Made by a program: the position numbers and the translations under genes. A DNA stretch of 64,000 nucleotides, from assembly GCF_002288185.1 (NCBI RefSeq), contig NZ_CP016776.1, forward strand, positions 992,001 through 1,056,000, given 5' to 3'. Shown here one piece after another: positions 10,287 to 19,060 of this stretch (position 1 is the first letter of the stretch; each line of letters begins with the position of its first letter). The notes below the pieces were generated by a model. That model searched no databases. It worked only from the letters and a program-made list of their open reading frames with translations, and had not been told where the DNA came from. Origin of the DNA: Candidatus Planktophila vernalis (GTDB taxonomy: Bacteria > Actinomycetota > Actinomycetes > Nanopelagicales > Nanopelagicaceae).

Positions 10287-11582
10287 TTAAGCCTCTTCGA
10301 CTAAATCAGCAGGTGTTGGCTGTGGGCGTAATGCTTCAAGATCAATGACGGCACCTGATGCATCTTTAACCGTGATGCGCCCAAGTACTGAAGCCAACGC
10401 CTTTGCACGTGTTACTTCTGCAACCAACTGTGAAATCTGGCCTGCTTTTTGTAGTTCTTCAGCAAACTGCTGCGGAGCCATGCCATAGCGCTGTGAAGTG
10501 CGAACTAAGTACTCAGTTAGCTCAATCTCAGTGACCTGAACTTCTTCAGTTTGAACGATTGCATCGAGTAGGAAATCTGACTTAAGGGAAGCACGAACTT
10601 CACCATCAACCTCAGCACGGTGAACTGCATCTTCTAAGCGGCCTTCACCTTCAAGGTGATCATTTACTTCTAGTTCAACTAAAGCATCTGGAACTGGAAT
10701 ATCTAGATCTGCAAGTAGTTTTTCAACTAGGCGATCACGTGCCTGTGTTCCTTGTTCCATCTTCTTCACACGGCTTAGGCGCTCGCGGAAATCTTCACGA
10801 AGCTCGGCCAAAGTATCAAACTCTGAGGCAAGCTTTGCAAAAGCATCATCAACAGGTGGAAGCTCGCGCTCTTTGACTGCCTTAACTGTTGCCTCTACTT
10901 CACCCTTTTCGCCCTCTTGCTGACCAACAAGCTCAGTTTCAAAGCGCTTGGTGTCGCCAACATTCATACCAATCAAAATCTCATCAAGACCAGCAATCAT
11001 CTTGTCTGAACCAACTTCATAGGAAAGATCATTTGCTTGTCCGCCTTCAACGCTTTCACCGTTGATAAAGGCATTCATATCTAGAGTTGCAAAGTCGCCG
11101 TTAGCAACTGCGCGCTCCACTGTTGTGAGAGTTCCAAAGCGTGTGCGAAGAGATTCAATCTGCTCATCAATGTCTGCATCGGTGACAGTAACGTCATCAA
11201 CTTCAACAGTAATCTTTGAGAAATCAGGCAAAGTGACTTCTGGACGAATATCTACTTCAACAGTGAAAACAAGCTTCTCGTTATCAACGAACTCTTTGAC
11301 ATCAACTACAGGACGACCAATAACTGCAACTGTGTGTTCGCGAGCTGCCTGGCCATAGAAATCTGGAAGAGCTGCGTTGATTGCCTCATCGATTACAGTT
11401 CCGCGGCCCACGCGCTGATCAATCATTGATGCAGGAACTTTGCCTTTGCGAAAACCAGGAATGTTTACTTGTGTTGCTACCTTCTTATATGCATCAGCAA
11501 CGTGTGTAGTCATTTCACTATAAGCAACTTCAATATCGAGGCGAACGCGTGTTGGGGAAAGTGTCTCGATAGTGCTTTTCAC
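10287..11582 (-). CDS. tig: Trigger factor (ribosome-associated chaperone / prolyl isomerase)
   Basis: 431 residues. The N-terminal ribosome-binding domain includes the exit-tunnel signature as GFRKGKVP (about 44-51), followed by an FKBP-like domain and a helical C-terminal chaperone domain. The open frame extends upstream to 11606, but AAGGAG lies 6 nt before the GTG at 11582, which fixes that as the start. Trigger factor binds nascent chains and hands proteins to folding or to Clp. It precedes clpP1-clpP2 in the same orientation with a 120-nt gap that carries regulatory sequence. Confidence 0.95.
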   Translation of the reverse strand: MKSTIETLSPTRVRLDIEVAYSEMTTHVADAYKKVATQVNIPGFRKGKVPASMIDQRVGRGTVIDEAINAALPDFYGQAAREHTVAVIGRPVVDVKEFVDNEKLVFTVEVDIRPEVTLPDFSKITVEVDDVTVTDADIDEQIESLRTRFGTLTTVERAVANGDFATLDMNAFINGESVEGGQANDLSYEVGSDKMIAGLDEILIGMNVGDTKRFETELVGQQEGEKGEVEATVKAVKERELPPVDDAFAKLASEFDTLAELREDFRERLSRVKKMEQGTQARDRLVEKLLADLDIPVPDALVELEVNDHLEGEGRLEDAVHRAEVDGEVRASLKSDFLLDAIVQTEEVQVTEIELTEYLVRTSQRYGMAPQQFAEELQKAGQISQLVAEVTRAKALASVLGRITVKDASGAVIDLEALRPQPTPADLVEEA

Positions 11583-11618
11583 AATTACTCCTTGGTGAGC
11601 TAACAAGTTAAATGGAAC

Positions 11619-11694
11619 TGGTCGGGGCGGGGAGATTCGAACTCCCGATCTCCTGCTCCCAAAGCAGGCGCGCTAGCCACTACGCTACGCCCCG
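11619..11694 (-). tRNA. tRNA-Pro (anticodon TGG)
   Basis: Cloverleaf on the minus strand: acceptor CGGGGCG/CGCCCCG, anticodon stem CCTGC/GCAGG with loop TTTGGGA (anticodon TGG), and T-loop TTCGAAT. Discriminator A is followed by an encoded CCA. TAGACT lies 14 nt upstream. Confidence 0.96.
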
Positions 11695-11708
11695 AGGCGC
11701 AAAGCGAG

Positions 11709-11714
11709 AGTCTA
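11709..11714 (-). promoter_or_regulatory. Candidate -10 (TAGACT) of tRNA-Pro
   Basis: TAGACT on the minus strand 14 nt before the mature 5' end. The same hexamer precedes tRNA-Arg(TCT) and tRNA-His. I could not identify a good -35. Confidence 0.45.
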
Positions 11715-11770
11715 GAGGAGATTTCACTCATCTCTTACCGACCCAGTACCTTTAGCCCTACGCACCACAT

Positions 11771-11844
11771 GCGGGTGTAGCTCAATGGTAGAGCCCCAGC
11801 CTTCCAAGCTGGCCATGCCGGTTCGATCCCGGTCACCCGCTCCA
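11771..11844 (+). tRNA. tRNA-Gly (anticodon TCC)
   Basis: Acceptor GCGGGTG/CACCCGC, D-arm TAGCTCAATGGTAGAGC, anticodon stem CCAGC/GCTGG with loop CTTCCAA (anticodon TCC), T-loop TTCGATC, discriminator T and encoded CCA. It ends 5 nt from the stop of the convergent collagen-like gene. Confidence 0.96.
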
Positions 11845-11849
11845 CGTAT

Positions 11850-13001
11850 TTATCCGATGGAACCGACCTTAGTAATGAGGGCGGTGCCGCTGAATGAAAT
11901 TGAACTCAACAAACTCGCAGTTTGTATATTTATATTGACTCCGAAAAATGGCGTTCCGCTGGCATTCGTATAAGCACCCATAATCCGTATTCCAAAATGC
12001 TTTGACTTGATGCCATTTGCATAACTTTCAGAGTTGCTAGCGATGCAATATTGATTAGTAATTGGGACACAATCTCCAGCTGTGCACACTGAAATCGTTC
12101 CACCGATAAAGAGATCTTCTGTGTTGCCCACTGGGACAAGGCCATTGACCATCACTTCAAACGTATAGCTACTGTCTGCACTCAAACTAGCTGTCGAAAT
12201 TATGTCGATACTTCTGCCTCCTGAAGTTGTTACTAATGCTTTTGAACTCAATACAACCCACTGCGCACTACTAATCCCCGCAGCACCTGCACTACCAGTT
12301 GCACCTTGTGAGCCAGAACTTCCTGTTAATCCGGTGTCACCTTTAACTCCTTGAATTCCTGCATCACCCTTAGCTCCAGCTAAGCCGGTATCACCTTTAC
12401 TTCCATCGACTCCATTAGTGCCTGCTGTGCCAGTGTCACCTTTAACTCCAGCAGTTCCATTTGTTCCTGCAGTACCTGCTAATCCAGTTGCTCCGGTTTC
12501 ACCTTTAGCACCAGTTGCACCGATTGATCCTGTGGCACCGGTGTAACCAGTTGATCCAGTTGCACCTGTTAAGCCCGTTGCACCTTTAGCTCCATCAGCA
12601 CCTTTCACGCCATCAGCACCTTTAGCTCCAGCTGCTCCATCAGTTCCATTAGCACCTGATAACCCTTGTTCTCCTGTGTTGCCTTTAGCTCCATCAATAC
12701 CAGCTACAGGCACTACAACATCTTTTGTCTCAGGTACTCGTAGTGATGTTGCTAGCTTCCAAACACCTTTTGTCTTGGGCCCATAGAGATTTGCATTCTT
12801 TAAATCAATATAGAAATCACCATCTATGCCAACTGTTTTTAATGGAATTACATTGCCACTTAATATCGTGTTAGGAATTGATTTTGATGATCGCGCAGCA
12901 TCTTTAACAACAAGTGAAGTCTTACCCGCAGGAAATGCTTGTGGGCTACTGATTAATGTTGTGATCAAAGCAAAAGCGATGAGAGTGGTTTTGGTTTTCA
13001 T
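11850..13001 (-). CDS. Secreted collagen-like protein (proline-free Gly-X-Y repeats)
   Basis: 383 residues. A signal peptide at about 1-25 is followed by a ~75-residue N-terminal segment. Residues 101-244 are 48 uninterrupted Gly-X-Y triplets, dominated by GAK, GAT, GDT, GTA and GTN, with no proline. A ~139-residue C-terminal domain follows with two cysteines in CTAGDC. Bacterial collagen-like proteins trimerise and are usually surface-exposed or shed; the C-terminal domain could be the trimerisation or binding head (inference). AGGA upstream supports the ATG at 13001. It has no LPXTG-type anchor. It abuts tRNA-Gly. Confidence 0.85.
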   Translation of the reverse strand: MKTKTTLIAFALITTLISSPQAFPAGKTSLVVKDAARSSKSIPNTILSGNVIPLKTVGIDGDFYIDLKNANLYGPKTKGVWKLATSLRVPETKDVVVPVAGIDGAKGNTGEQGLSGANGTDGAAGAKGADGVKGADGAKGATGLTGATGSTGYTGATGSIGATGAKGETGATGLAGTAGTNGTAGVKGDTGTAGTNGVDGSKGDTGLAGAKGDAGIQGVKGDTGLTGSSGSQGATGSAGAAGISSAQWVVLSSKALVTTSGGRSIDIISTASLSADSSYTFEVMVNGLVPVGNTEDLFIGGTISVCTAGDCVPITNQYCIASNSESYANGIKSKHFGIRIMGAYTNASGTPFFGVNINIQTASLLSSISFSGTALITKVGSIG

Positions 13002-13244
13002 AAGAATCCTGGTTTCTGGAACGCTGGGAACGTTCTGAGAGCTAGTGTGAAACAGGTAACTCAGGGGCTAAATAGGGGGCACGGCGGCAGGAGTTGAGCG
13101 TGGAGATTGGGTAGTCCCTACAAAAGGTTAAAAACTCACAAAGTGTTCTAAGACTTACCTACTACTTTATTCAGCATAAGGGAGTTGATTACGGGTAGTC
13201 GATGACGAGGGGTCACAGACAGTTCCGCTAGATGAGAGGAAGAC

Positions 13245-13892
13245 ATGCAAATGTCATCAAATAGAAAGATTGCAGCAGTAGTTCTAACTACTTTTGCACT
13301 TTCGGTTGGCACGGTAGGTGTTGCATCAGCATCACAGACTACGTCAAAAGGAAAGTCAGTATCAGTTCGCCAAACAACCACTCGCACCACAGTTAATGCC
13401 ATTGCTAATCCAATGGTCGGAGCGCTTGGTAAAAAGGGTGATCATGCTGCTGGGTTAAAGAATGTTCTAACAACTCTTGTGAGTGCAGGAACAATCACTC
13501 AAGTCCAAGCTGATGCCATCACTGCAGCCTTAACTGCAGCACAAGCGGCTCATCAGGCAAACAAGGGTGCAGATCGTTCAGCACGCGAATCACTGATTGC
13601 AACGACAATCGGTAAGAGCATATCTGAGATTCAAACCGCTCTTGCTTCTGGTCAATCTCTCGGTGCTATCGCTGGTGATAAGAGACCTGCACTGATCACC
13701 GCACTTGTTGCTGATCACACAAAGAAAATCGATGCAGCTGTTACAGCTGGAAAGATGACTGCAGCACAAGCAACAACTATGAAAGCTGATTTAACTGCGC
13801 ATGTAACTGCCAAAGTTGATGCAGTCCGTCCAGCAATGGGCCCAGGAATGGGTAAGGGCGGGCATAAAGGCGGACACGGTCCTAATCACTAA
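13245..13892 (+). CDS. Small secreted helical protein with Gly/His-rich tail
   Basis: 215 residues, not assigned to a named family. A signal peptide ends at about residue 29 (VGVASAS). Two similar helical units follow, built around 'AGTITQVQADAI' and 'AGKMTAAQATTM', each followed by an Ala-rich helix. The tail from about 198 is rich in Gly, Met, His and Lys. The units resemble short repeats common in secreted actinobacterial proteins. The His-rich tail could bind metal, which is speculation. The start has GAGAGGAAG upstream. A strong terminator follows 30 nt after the stop. It is monocistronic. Confidence 0.7.
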   Translation: MQMSSNRKIAAVVLTTFALSVGTVGVASASQTTSKGKSVSVRQTTTRTTVNAIANPMVGALGKKGDHAAGLKNVLTTLVSAGTITQVQADAITAALTAAQAAHQANKGADRSARESLIATTIGKSISEIQTALASGQSLGAIAGDKRPALITALVADHTKKIDAAVTAGKMTAAQATTMKADLTAHVTAKVDAVRPAMGPGMGKGGHKGGHGPNH

Positions 13893-13922
13893 CTTCTGAT
13901 AAAGCTAGAACCTCCTAAGGGT

Positions 13923-13960
13923 AAAACCCGCCACATAATGAGAATGTGGCGGGTTTTCTT
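13923..13960 (+). terminator. Rho-independent terminator
   Basis: Perfect 14-bp stem (13923-13936 with 13944-13957, 7-nt loop) with GC-rich core CCCGCCACAT, ending in TTTTCTTT. It follows the small secreted protein and isolates it from rpiB. Confidence 0.9.
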
Positions 13961-13992
13961 TATGCCCACGTTGTTGGTGGCAAGATGGGCAT

Positions 13993-14448
13993 ATGAAGAT
14001 TCACATCGGAAGTGACCATGCAGGCCTTGAGTTAAAGAGCGCTCTAGTTCAATACCTTGAGTCACAAGCTCACACAGTCACTGACCACGGCCCACATGAA
14101 TATGACGCTCTAGATGACTATCCAGATTTTTGCATTCCAGCTGCCATTGCAACGGTTAAAGATGCCGGTTCATTGGGAATTGTTCTAGGTGGCTCTGGAA
14201 ATGGTGAGCAGATTGCTGCCAACAAAGTTAAAGGTGTGAGAGCGGCTCTAGCCTGGAGCGTTGAAACGGCAAAGCTTGCAAGAGAGCACAACAATGCAAA
14301 TGTAGTGGGTATTGGTGGACGAATGCATTCAATAGATGAGTGCAAGGCAATCATTGATGCTTTCATTGAAACGCCATTTACTAATGATGAACGTCATGTG
14401 CGACGAATCAACAAAATATCTACTTTCGAAAATACATCAAATCAGTAA
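13993..14448 (+). CDS. rpiB: Ribose-5-phosphate isomerase B
   Basis: 151 residues, the RpiB/LacAB fold. Conserved N-terminal IGSDHAGLELK, the DDYPDF segment, the phosphate-binding GSGNGEQIAANK region, and HNNANVVGIGGR. It interconverts ribose-5-phosphate and ribulose-5-phosphate in the pentose phosphate pathway. A cysteine sits in DFCIPAA rather than the usual active-site position, as in actinobacterial RpiB forms. The 3' end overlaps the convergent trmB by 29 bp. GGTGG lies about 13 nt before the ATG. Confidence 0.92.
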   Translation: MKIHIGSDHAGLELKSALVQYLESQAHTVTDHGPHEYDALDDYPDFCIPAAIATVKDAGSLGIVLGGSGNGEQIAANKVKGVRAALAWSVETAKLAREHNNANVVGIGGRMHSIDECKAIIDAFIETPFTNDERHVRRINKISTFENTSNQ

Positions 14449-15079
14449 CTTGGTGATCTTTATCGATCCCCTGGCCTTCAAAGCGTGTAACCGGACGTGA
14501 TTCTGGTTTTTCAATTACTCCCCCAGTAAATAAAGATGAGGCAGCAAAAACTTCCTGCATGCTAATTGCATAAGGAACCCAGTCAGTTGCAATATGGATG
14601 TAGCCGCCCTTTTTTAACTTTGGGTGAATGAGAGCAAGAAAGCCTTCATTAACTATTCGGCGCTTGTTGTGTTTCTTCTTTGGCCAAGGATCTGGAAAAT
14701 AGAGATGGATTGCATCTAAAGATTCATCCTCAAACATATGTGGCAAAACGATATGTACATCATCTTCAATGACGCGCAGATTCTTTAAATCATTTTCCAC
14801 AATACGGCCTAACAACTTGCCGATGCCTGGTGGGTGCACATCGACGGCGATGTAGCCGTTGTAAGGGTGATTTTTGGCGATGATTGCGGTTGCTTCCCCC
14901 ATGCCAAAACCGATCTCCATAATGATTTTCTGGCTGGTAGGAAAGATTTCTTTGAGATTTACTTTCTTTTCCTCAACGGCAATTCCATACATAGCCTGTA
15001 GTTCATCTTTTGCTGCACGTTGGGCCTGGGTAATGCGGGAGCCTCGGATGCTATAGCTGCGTACCGATGGGCGTTCCAT
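14420..15079 (-). CDS. trmB: tRNA (guanine-N7)-methyltransferase
   Basis: 219 residues. SAM-binding motif EIGFGMGEAT at about 55-64, and the family signature HLYFPDPWPKKKHNKRR near residue 125. TrmB methylates G46 in the variable loop of tRNAs. AGGA lies 3 nt before the ATG at 15079. It diverges from pepN, separated by 66 nt, and runs into the 3' end of rpiB. Confidence 0.95.
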   Translation of the reverse strand: MERPSVRSYSIRGSRITQAQRAAKDELQAMYGIAVEEKKVNLKEIFPTSQKIIMEIGFGMGEATAIIAKNHPYNGYIAVDVHPPGIGKLLGRIVENDLKNLRVIEDDVHIVLPHMFEDESLDAIHLYFPDPWPKKKHNKRRIVNEGFLALIHPKLKKGGYIHIATDWVPYAISMQEVFAASSLFTGGVIEKPESRPVTRFEGQGIDKDHQVTDLMYFRK

Positions 15080-15145
15080 GTCCTAACTCTGTCATGGTTG
15101 GATTAGAACCTACAAAAGCGCCCCATCCATTAAGAGGAGTTACAA

Positions 15146-17683
15146 GTGCCAGGTCTGAATTTGAGCCGTACTGAAGCTAAAGATCGTGCGGAGCATCTTT
15201 ACGTAAACAGCTATGCAGTCACTCTAGATGTTACAAAGGGTGAAGAGACCTTCTATTCAAAATCAGAGGTTTCTTTTACGTGCAACAAGCCTGGCTATTC
15301 AACCTTTATTGATGCTGTGGGACGCAGCGTCATCAGTGCAACACTTAATGGCGCAGCAGTTGATGTTTCTAAATTTGATGGCGAAAGCATTTTCCTTACT
15401 AACTTAGCTGCCGATAACACCTTAGTAATTGAGATGGAAGCTGAATACTCAAAGTCAGGTGAAGGTCTGCAGCGCTCAGTTGATCCAGCCGACGGTGAGA
15501 TCTATTTGTACTCACAAGGTGAGACTGCGCATATTCGCAACATGTTTGCCTGCTTTGATCAGCCATCTCTAAAAGCAACATTTACTCTGACCGTAACAAC
15601 ACCGGGTCACTGGCAAGCAGTTTCAAATAACCCAGTTGAGTCAAAGACAACTAAGGGTGAATCAGTTGAATGGAAGTTCACAACTACCCCACGTATTGCA
15701 ACCTACCTAGATGCACTCATTGCAGGACCGTATTCATCTGTCCATGATGTTTATAAAGGTGCGAAGGAGATTCCTCTTGGAATCTACTGCCGTAAATCGA
15801 TGATGCAGTACTTAGATCCAGAAGATATCTTCCTGATTACTAAGCAAGGCTTTGAATACTTTGAAAAAGTCTTTGGTCTGGCATATCCATTTGAAAAATA
15901 CGATCAAATCGCAGTTGTTGACTTCAACTTCGGTGCAATGGAAAACGCTGGCGCGGTCACATTCCGTGAAGATGTTCTAGTTTTCCGCTCGCACATGCCA
16001 GAAAAGGCATACCTCTCACGTGCCAACACAATCCTGCATGAAATGGCGCACATGTGGTTTGGCGACATGGTCACCATGTTCTGGTGGGATGATCTATGGC
16101 TCAATGAATCTTTTGCTGAATGGTCTTCTTATTTAGCACTCTCTGAGTCAACGCGCTTTAAGGGAGCTTGGACTGAGTTCAATAGCGCACGAAAGAACTG
16201 GGCATATCGCCAAGACCAACTCTCTTCCACTCACCCAATCATCGCTGACATGGTTGATATGGAGGCGGTAAATGCTAACTTTGATGGAATTACTTATGCC
16301 AAGGGTGCATCTGTATTACATCAACTCGTTGCCCACGTTGGTCGTCCACAATTCATCGCAGGATTGCAAAAGTACTTTGCAAAGCATGCTTGGGGTAACA
16401 CAACACTTAATGATTTATTAGTAGAACTAGAAGCGGCCAGTGGTCGCAAGTTAGAGACCTGGGTCCACACCTGGCTACAAACTGCAGGCGTAAACACCCT
16501 GCGTCCACAGCTAGAAATTGATGGTGATACTTATACAAGTGTTGTCATCTCACAAGAGGTTCCTCTAGTTCCTGCTGGTTCAAAAGAGCTTCGCCCCCAC
16601 CGCTTAGCTGTTGGTCTCTATGACATCAGCGGTGACTCACTTAACTTACGTAAATCTGTTGAACTAGATGTTGTTGGTGCAAGCACAGTAGTAACAGAGC
16701 TAGCTGGTGAAAAAGTTGCAGATCTTTTGCTTATCAATGACCGCGATCTTTCATATGCCAAGCTGCGCTTTGATGATCGCTCTATTGCAACGCTGAAGAA
16801 ATATCTAGGCCGTTTAAATGATCCATTGGCTCGCGCTCTTAGTTGGGCAGCTATTTGGGATATGCACCGAGATGCACAAATCTCTTCTGCCGATTTCATT
16901 GAGATAGCCCTTTCTGGCTTAGCTGGGGAAAATGATGATGCAATCGTCAACATTGTTATTGGCCAACTTGGCACATCTGTAGAGGGTTATGCATCTGATG
17001 CTAATCGAGATAAGTATCGTGAGCGCTTAGCTGCTGGATTCTGGAACCTTATGCAATCAAGTGCGCCAGCAAGTGATCTCCAACTTCTCTATTCACGCGC
17101 ATTTGCCGCTAACGCCCACACGCCAGAACAGATTAAAAATGTGCGCGGGATTTTAAATGGCGAAATCAAGGGTCTTAAAGTTGATACCGATCGCCGCTGG
17201 GATTTCCTCATTGCACTCACTGAGCGCGGGGCAACTACCCAAGCAGAGCTAGATGCAGAGTTGGCAAGTGATAACACCACTTCAGGAAACTTGTTGTTTG
17301 AGACTGCAAAAGCTGCAACACCAAATGCCGAGGCAAAGGCTTATGCATTCAATACCGTGATGCATCAAGATGCTCAGACTTCAGTTCGCTCTGCATTAGT
17401 TGCAGGCTTCCAACGCCCTATCCAGCGCCACCTTTTGACCCCATTTGTGGATCTCTACTTTGAGAACTTACTCTCAGAGTGGGAGTCAAAGTCTTATGAA
17501 GGCGCAGCCAAGTTTGTGACTGGAATGTATCCAAGCTGGATTATTAGTCAGAGCACACTGGATAAAACTAATGCTTGGTTAAATGGTGTGGGTAAAGATG
17601 CACCTGCGGTACTTCGCAAACTAGTTAAAGAATCACAAGACGGAGTTATCCGTGCTTTGAAGGTTCAGGGGCTAGATAATTAG
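15146..17683 (+). CDS. pepN: Aminopeptidase N (M1 metallopeptidase)
   Basis: 845 residues. Substrate motif GAMEN at 263-267. The zinc site is HEMAH (298-302) plus E321 in NESFAEW, in the exact HEXXH-18-E spacing. The C-terminal ERAP-like helical domain is complete. This cytosolic enzyme removes N-terminal residues in peptide recycling, a fitting job for an organism living on peptides. The start is GTG at 15146 with AGAGGAG 7 nt upstream. Its stop overlaps the end of the convergent small membrane gene by 4 bp. Confidence 0.97.
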   Translation: MPGLNLSRTEAKDRAEHLYVNSYAVTLDVTKGEETFYSKSEVSFTCNKPGYSTFIDAVGRSVISATLNGAAVDVSKFDGESIFLTNLAADNTLVIEMEAEYSKSGEGLQRSVDPADGEIYLYSQGETAHIRNMFACFDQPSLKATFTLTVTTPGHWQAVSNNPVESKTTKGESVEWKFTTTPRIATYLDALIAGPYSSVHDVYKGAKEIPLGIYCRKSMMQYLDPEDIFLITKQGFEYFEKVFGLAYPFEKYDQIAVVDFNFGAMENAGAVTFREDVLVFRSHMPEKAYLSRANTILHEMAHMWFGDMVTMFWWDDLWLNESFAEWSSYLALSESTRFKGAWTEFNSARKNWAYRQDQLSSTHPIIADMVDMEAVNANFDGITYAKGASVLHQLVAHVGRPQFIAGLQKYFAKHAWGNTTLNDLLVELEAASGRKLETWVHTWLQTAGVNTLRPQLEIDGDTYTSVVISQEVPLVPAGSKELRPHRLAVGLYDISGDSLNLRKSVELDVVGASTVVTELAGEKVADLLLINDRDLSYAKLRFDDRSIATLKKYLGRLNDPLARALSWAAIWDMHRDAQISSADFIEIALSGLAGENDDAIVNIVIGQLGTSVEGYASDANRDKYRERLAAGFWNLMQSSAPASDLQLLYSRAFAANAHTPEQIKNVRGILNGEIKGLKVDTDRRWDFLIALTERGATTQAELDAELASDNTTSGNLLFETAKAATPNAEAKAYAFNTVMHQDAQTSVRSALVAGFQRPIQRHLLTPFVDLYFENLLSEWESKSYEGAAKFVTGMYPSWIISQSTLDKTNAWLNGVGKDAPAVLRKLVKESQDGVIRALKVQGLDN

Positions 17684-17865
17684 TTAATTGAAGAAACTGA
17701 AGATTGTGCTTTTTCTTTTCGTGGCGCTGATGTCAACCAAGATGTAAGTGCAATAACAGTAAAGAGTCCAACAGGAATTACTACGTAAGTGAAAACTGTT
17801 TGTGCAACGCTCAAACCTGGGCCTGGGACATAGCCATCTTCAAATCTGCTCGCAAGAAATTGCAT
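17680..17865 (-). CDS. Small single-span membrane protein
   Basis: 61 residues: a short N-terminal part with GPG motif (VPGPGLS), one membrane helix at about 26-46, and a basic tail. Small proteins of this shape follow pepN in other actinobacteria; no function is known to me. TATACT ends 6 nt before the ATG and no ribosome-binding site is present, so a leaderless mRNA is likely. This promoter match makes the gene more credible than its length alone. Confidence 0.65.
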   Translation of the reverse strand: MQFLASRFEDGYVPGPGLSVAQTVFTYVVIPVGLFTVIALTSWLTSAPRKEKAQSSVSSIN

Positions 17866-17871
17866 GGGTTA

Positions 17872-17877
17872 AGTATA
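17872..17877 (-). promoter_or_regulatory. Candidate -10 (TATACT) of small membrane gene
   Basis: TATACT, close to the consensus TATAAT, 6 nt upstream of the ATG at 17865. Confidence 0.55.
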
Positions 17878-17883
17878 AATGCT

Positions 17884-18399
17884 TTAAGCAGTTGCTGCTG
17901 CCACACCAAATGGCTCTAAGTACTGCAACCATCTGGCATTAGTCTGACCGGTTCCAAGAATTCTCCATGCTGCCCCTACTGGCTCACGCGGAAGTTGGCG
18001 CAATCTCCAACCAATTTCTTTGAGCTGCTTATCTGCCTTTAAGTGATTGCACTTATGGCATGCAGAGACAACGTTCTCCCAATTGTGACCGCCACCACGG
18101 CTGCGTGGAATGACGTGATCAATGGATGTGGCAGGTGCAGTGCAATACACACAACGTCCACCATCTCTAGCAAAGATTGCCCGGCGAGAAAGTGGAACTG
18201 CGTGGCGATATGGAATGCGAACAAATTTATTGAGGCGAATCACTGAAGGAAGTTCTATTTCTCCGCCAGAGAAATGTAGGACCGAACCTGACTCTTCAAT
18301 CATTGTTGCGCGGTGATTGAGCACAAGGATGAGCGCACGACGTTCAGTAATGACACCTAGTGGTTCGTAGGTGGCATTGAGCACCAGCGTCCGCGACAT
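17884..18399 (-). CDS. HNH endonuclease family protein
   Basis: 171 residues. C83 and C86 (CVYC), D94-H95 (SIDHVIPRSRGG), N107 and C114/C117 (CHKC) form the zinc-stabilised HNH fold. The N-terminal MSRTLVLNATYEPLGV is the standard opening of this widespread actinobacterial protein. The frame stays open upstream to 18807, but AAGGAGAGGA lies 6 nt before the ATG at 18399. The longer reading would also cover the start of the divergent channel gene, so I reject it. Role uncertain; these are chromosomal, non-mobile HNH proteins. Confidence 0.88.
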   Translation of the reverse strand: MSRTLVLNATYEPLGVITERRALILVLNHRATMIEESGSVLHFSGGEIELPSVIRLNKFVRIPYRHAVPLSRRAIFARDGGRCVYCTAPATSIDHVIPRSRGGGHNWENVVSACHKCNHLKADKQLKEIGWRLRQLPREPVGAAWRILGTGQTNARWLQYLEPFGVAAATA

Positions 18400-18511
18400 C
18401 GCAATCCTCTCCTTGGCTATGAGCGATTGGTTTATCTTGCACCAAAACACCCGAGCGCGTGGGTATTGACTAGCGATATTTAGGTAAAGATTTGGATAAA
18501 GTCTGACTTCT

Positions 18512-19060
18512 ATGAACGATTCACTGCAAAACGCCCTGGACTGGATAAGCGGAACCCCCCTGCGCGTAGCCATCATTCTTATCTCGGCCATGATTGCCCA
18601 GGCCTTTGGAACCCGCGCAATCGAGCGGGCCATGAATCGATTAGCAACTGCTGATCTAGTTCCAGGTCCGCGCAACATCGTTTCTCGGCAAAAAGAACGC
18701 GCTCGCACAATTGGCGGCGTCCTCTCTAGCACTTTAAAAACTGTTATCTGGGTTGTTGCAGCAGCAATGGCTCTCGGTGAATTTGGTTTTAACTTAGGAC
18801 CACTCATTGCATCAGCTGGAATTTTAGGTGTTGCACTTGGTCTTGGTGCACAGACCCTGGTTCGAGATGTTCTCTCTGGAATCTTTATGTTGGTTGAAGA
18901 TCAATATGGTGTGGGCGACCAAGTAGATGTTTTAGAGGTTCAAGGTGTTGTTGAGAAAGTTGGTTTGCGCGTGACATGTGTGCGCGATAAAAAGGGAACG
19001 CTTTGGTATTTGCGAAATGGCGAAATTCTAAAAGTTGGAAATCAATCTCAATCTGGTTGA
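18512..19060 (+). CDS. MscS-family mechanosensitive channel, C-terminally truncated
   Basis: 182 residues. One membrane helix at about 17-35, a second at about 75-92, then the glycine/alanine-rich pore helix (ASAGILGVALGLGAQTL, about 100-116). The beta domain follows (YGVGDQVDVLEVQGVVEKV). The protein stops at KVGNQSQSG, just where homologues go on into the C-terminal alpha/beta domain. It should release solutes on hypo-osmotic shock if the short form is functional. The last 13 bp overlap the convergent glbO. Start by position; only a weak ribosome-binding region. Confidence 0.85.
   Translation: MNDSLQNALDWISGTPLRVAIILISAMIAQAFGTRAIERAMNRLATADLVPGPRNIVSRQKERARTIGGVLSSTLKTVIWVVAAAMALGEFGFNLGPLIASAGILGVALGLGAQTLVRDVLSGIFMLVEDQYGVGDQVDVLEVQGVVEKVGLRVTCVRDKKGTLWYLRNGEILKVGNQSQSG

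Noticed and set aside
11583-11606. Longer trigger factor start
   Set aside because: AAGGAG is 6 nt before the GTG at 11582, inside the supposed extension; the extension is not typical of the family.
12269-12701. CRISPR or tandem DNA repeat in the collagen-like gene
   Set aside because: The periodicity is 9-nt Gly-X-Y coding repetition with varied codons; there are no constant repeats with unique spacers.
13148-13402. 84-codon leftward frame over the secreted-protein gene
   Set aside because: It is the antisense shadow of the signal peptide region of the gene at 13245, with no start signal.
18400-18807. 136-codon N-terminal extension of the HNH gene
   Set aside because: The extension lies antisense to the channel gene and its promoter region. 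A strong AAGGAGAGGA site marks the ATG at 18399, where the family normally begins.
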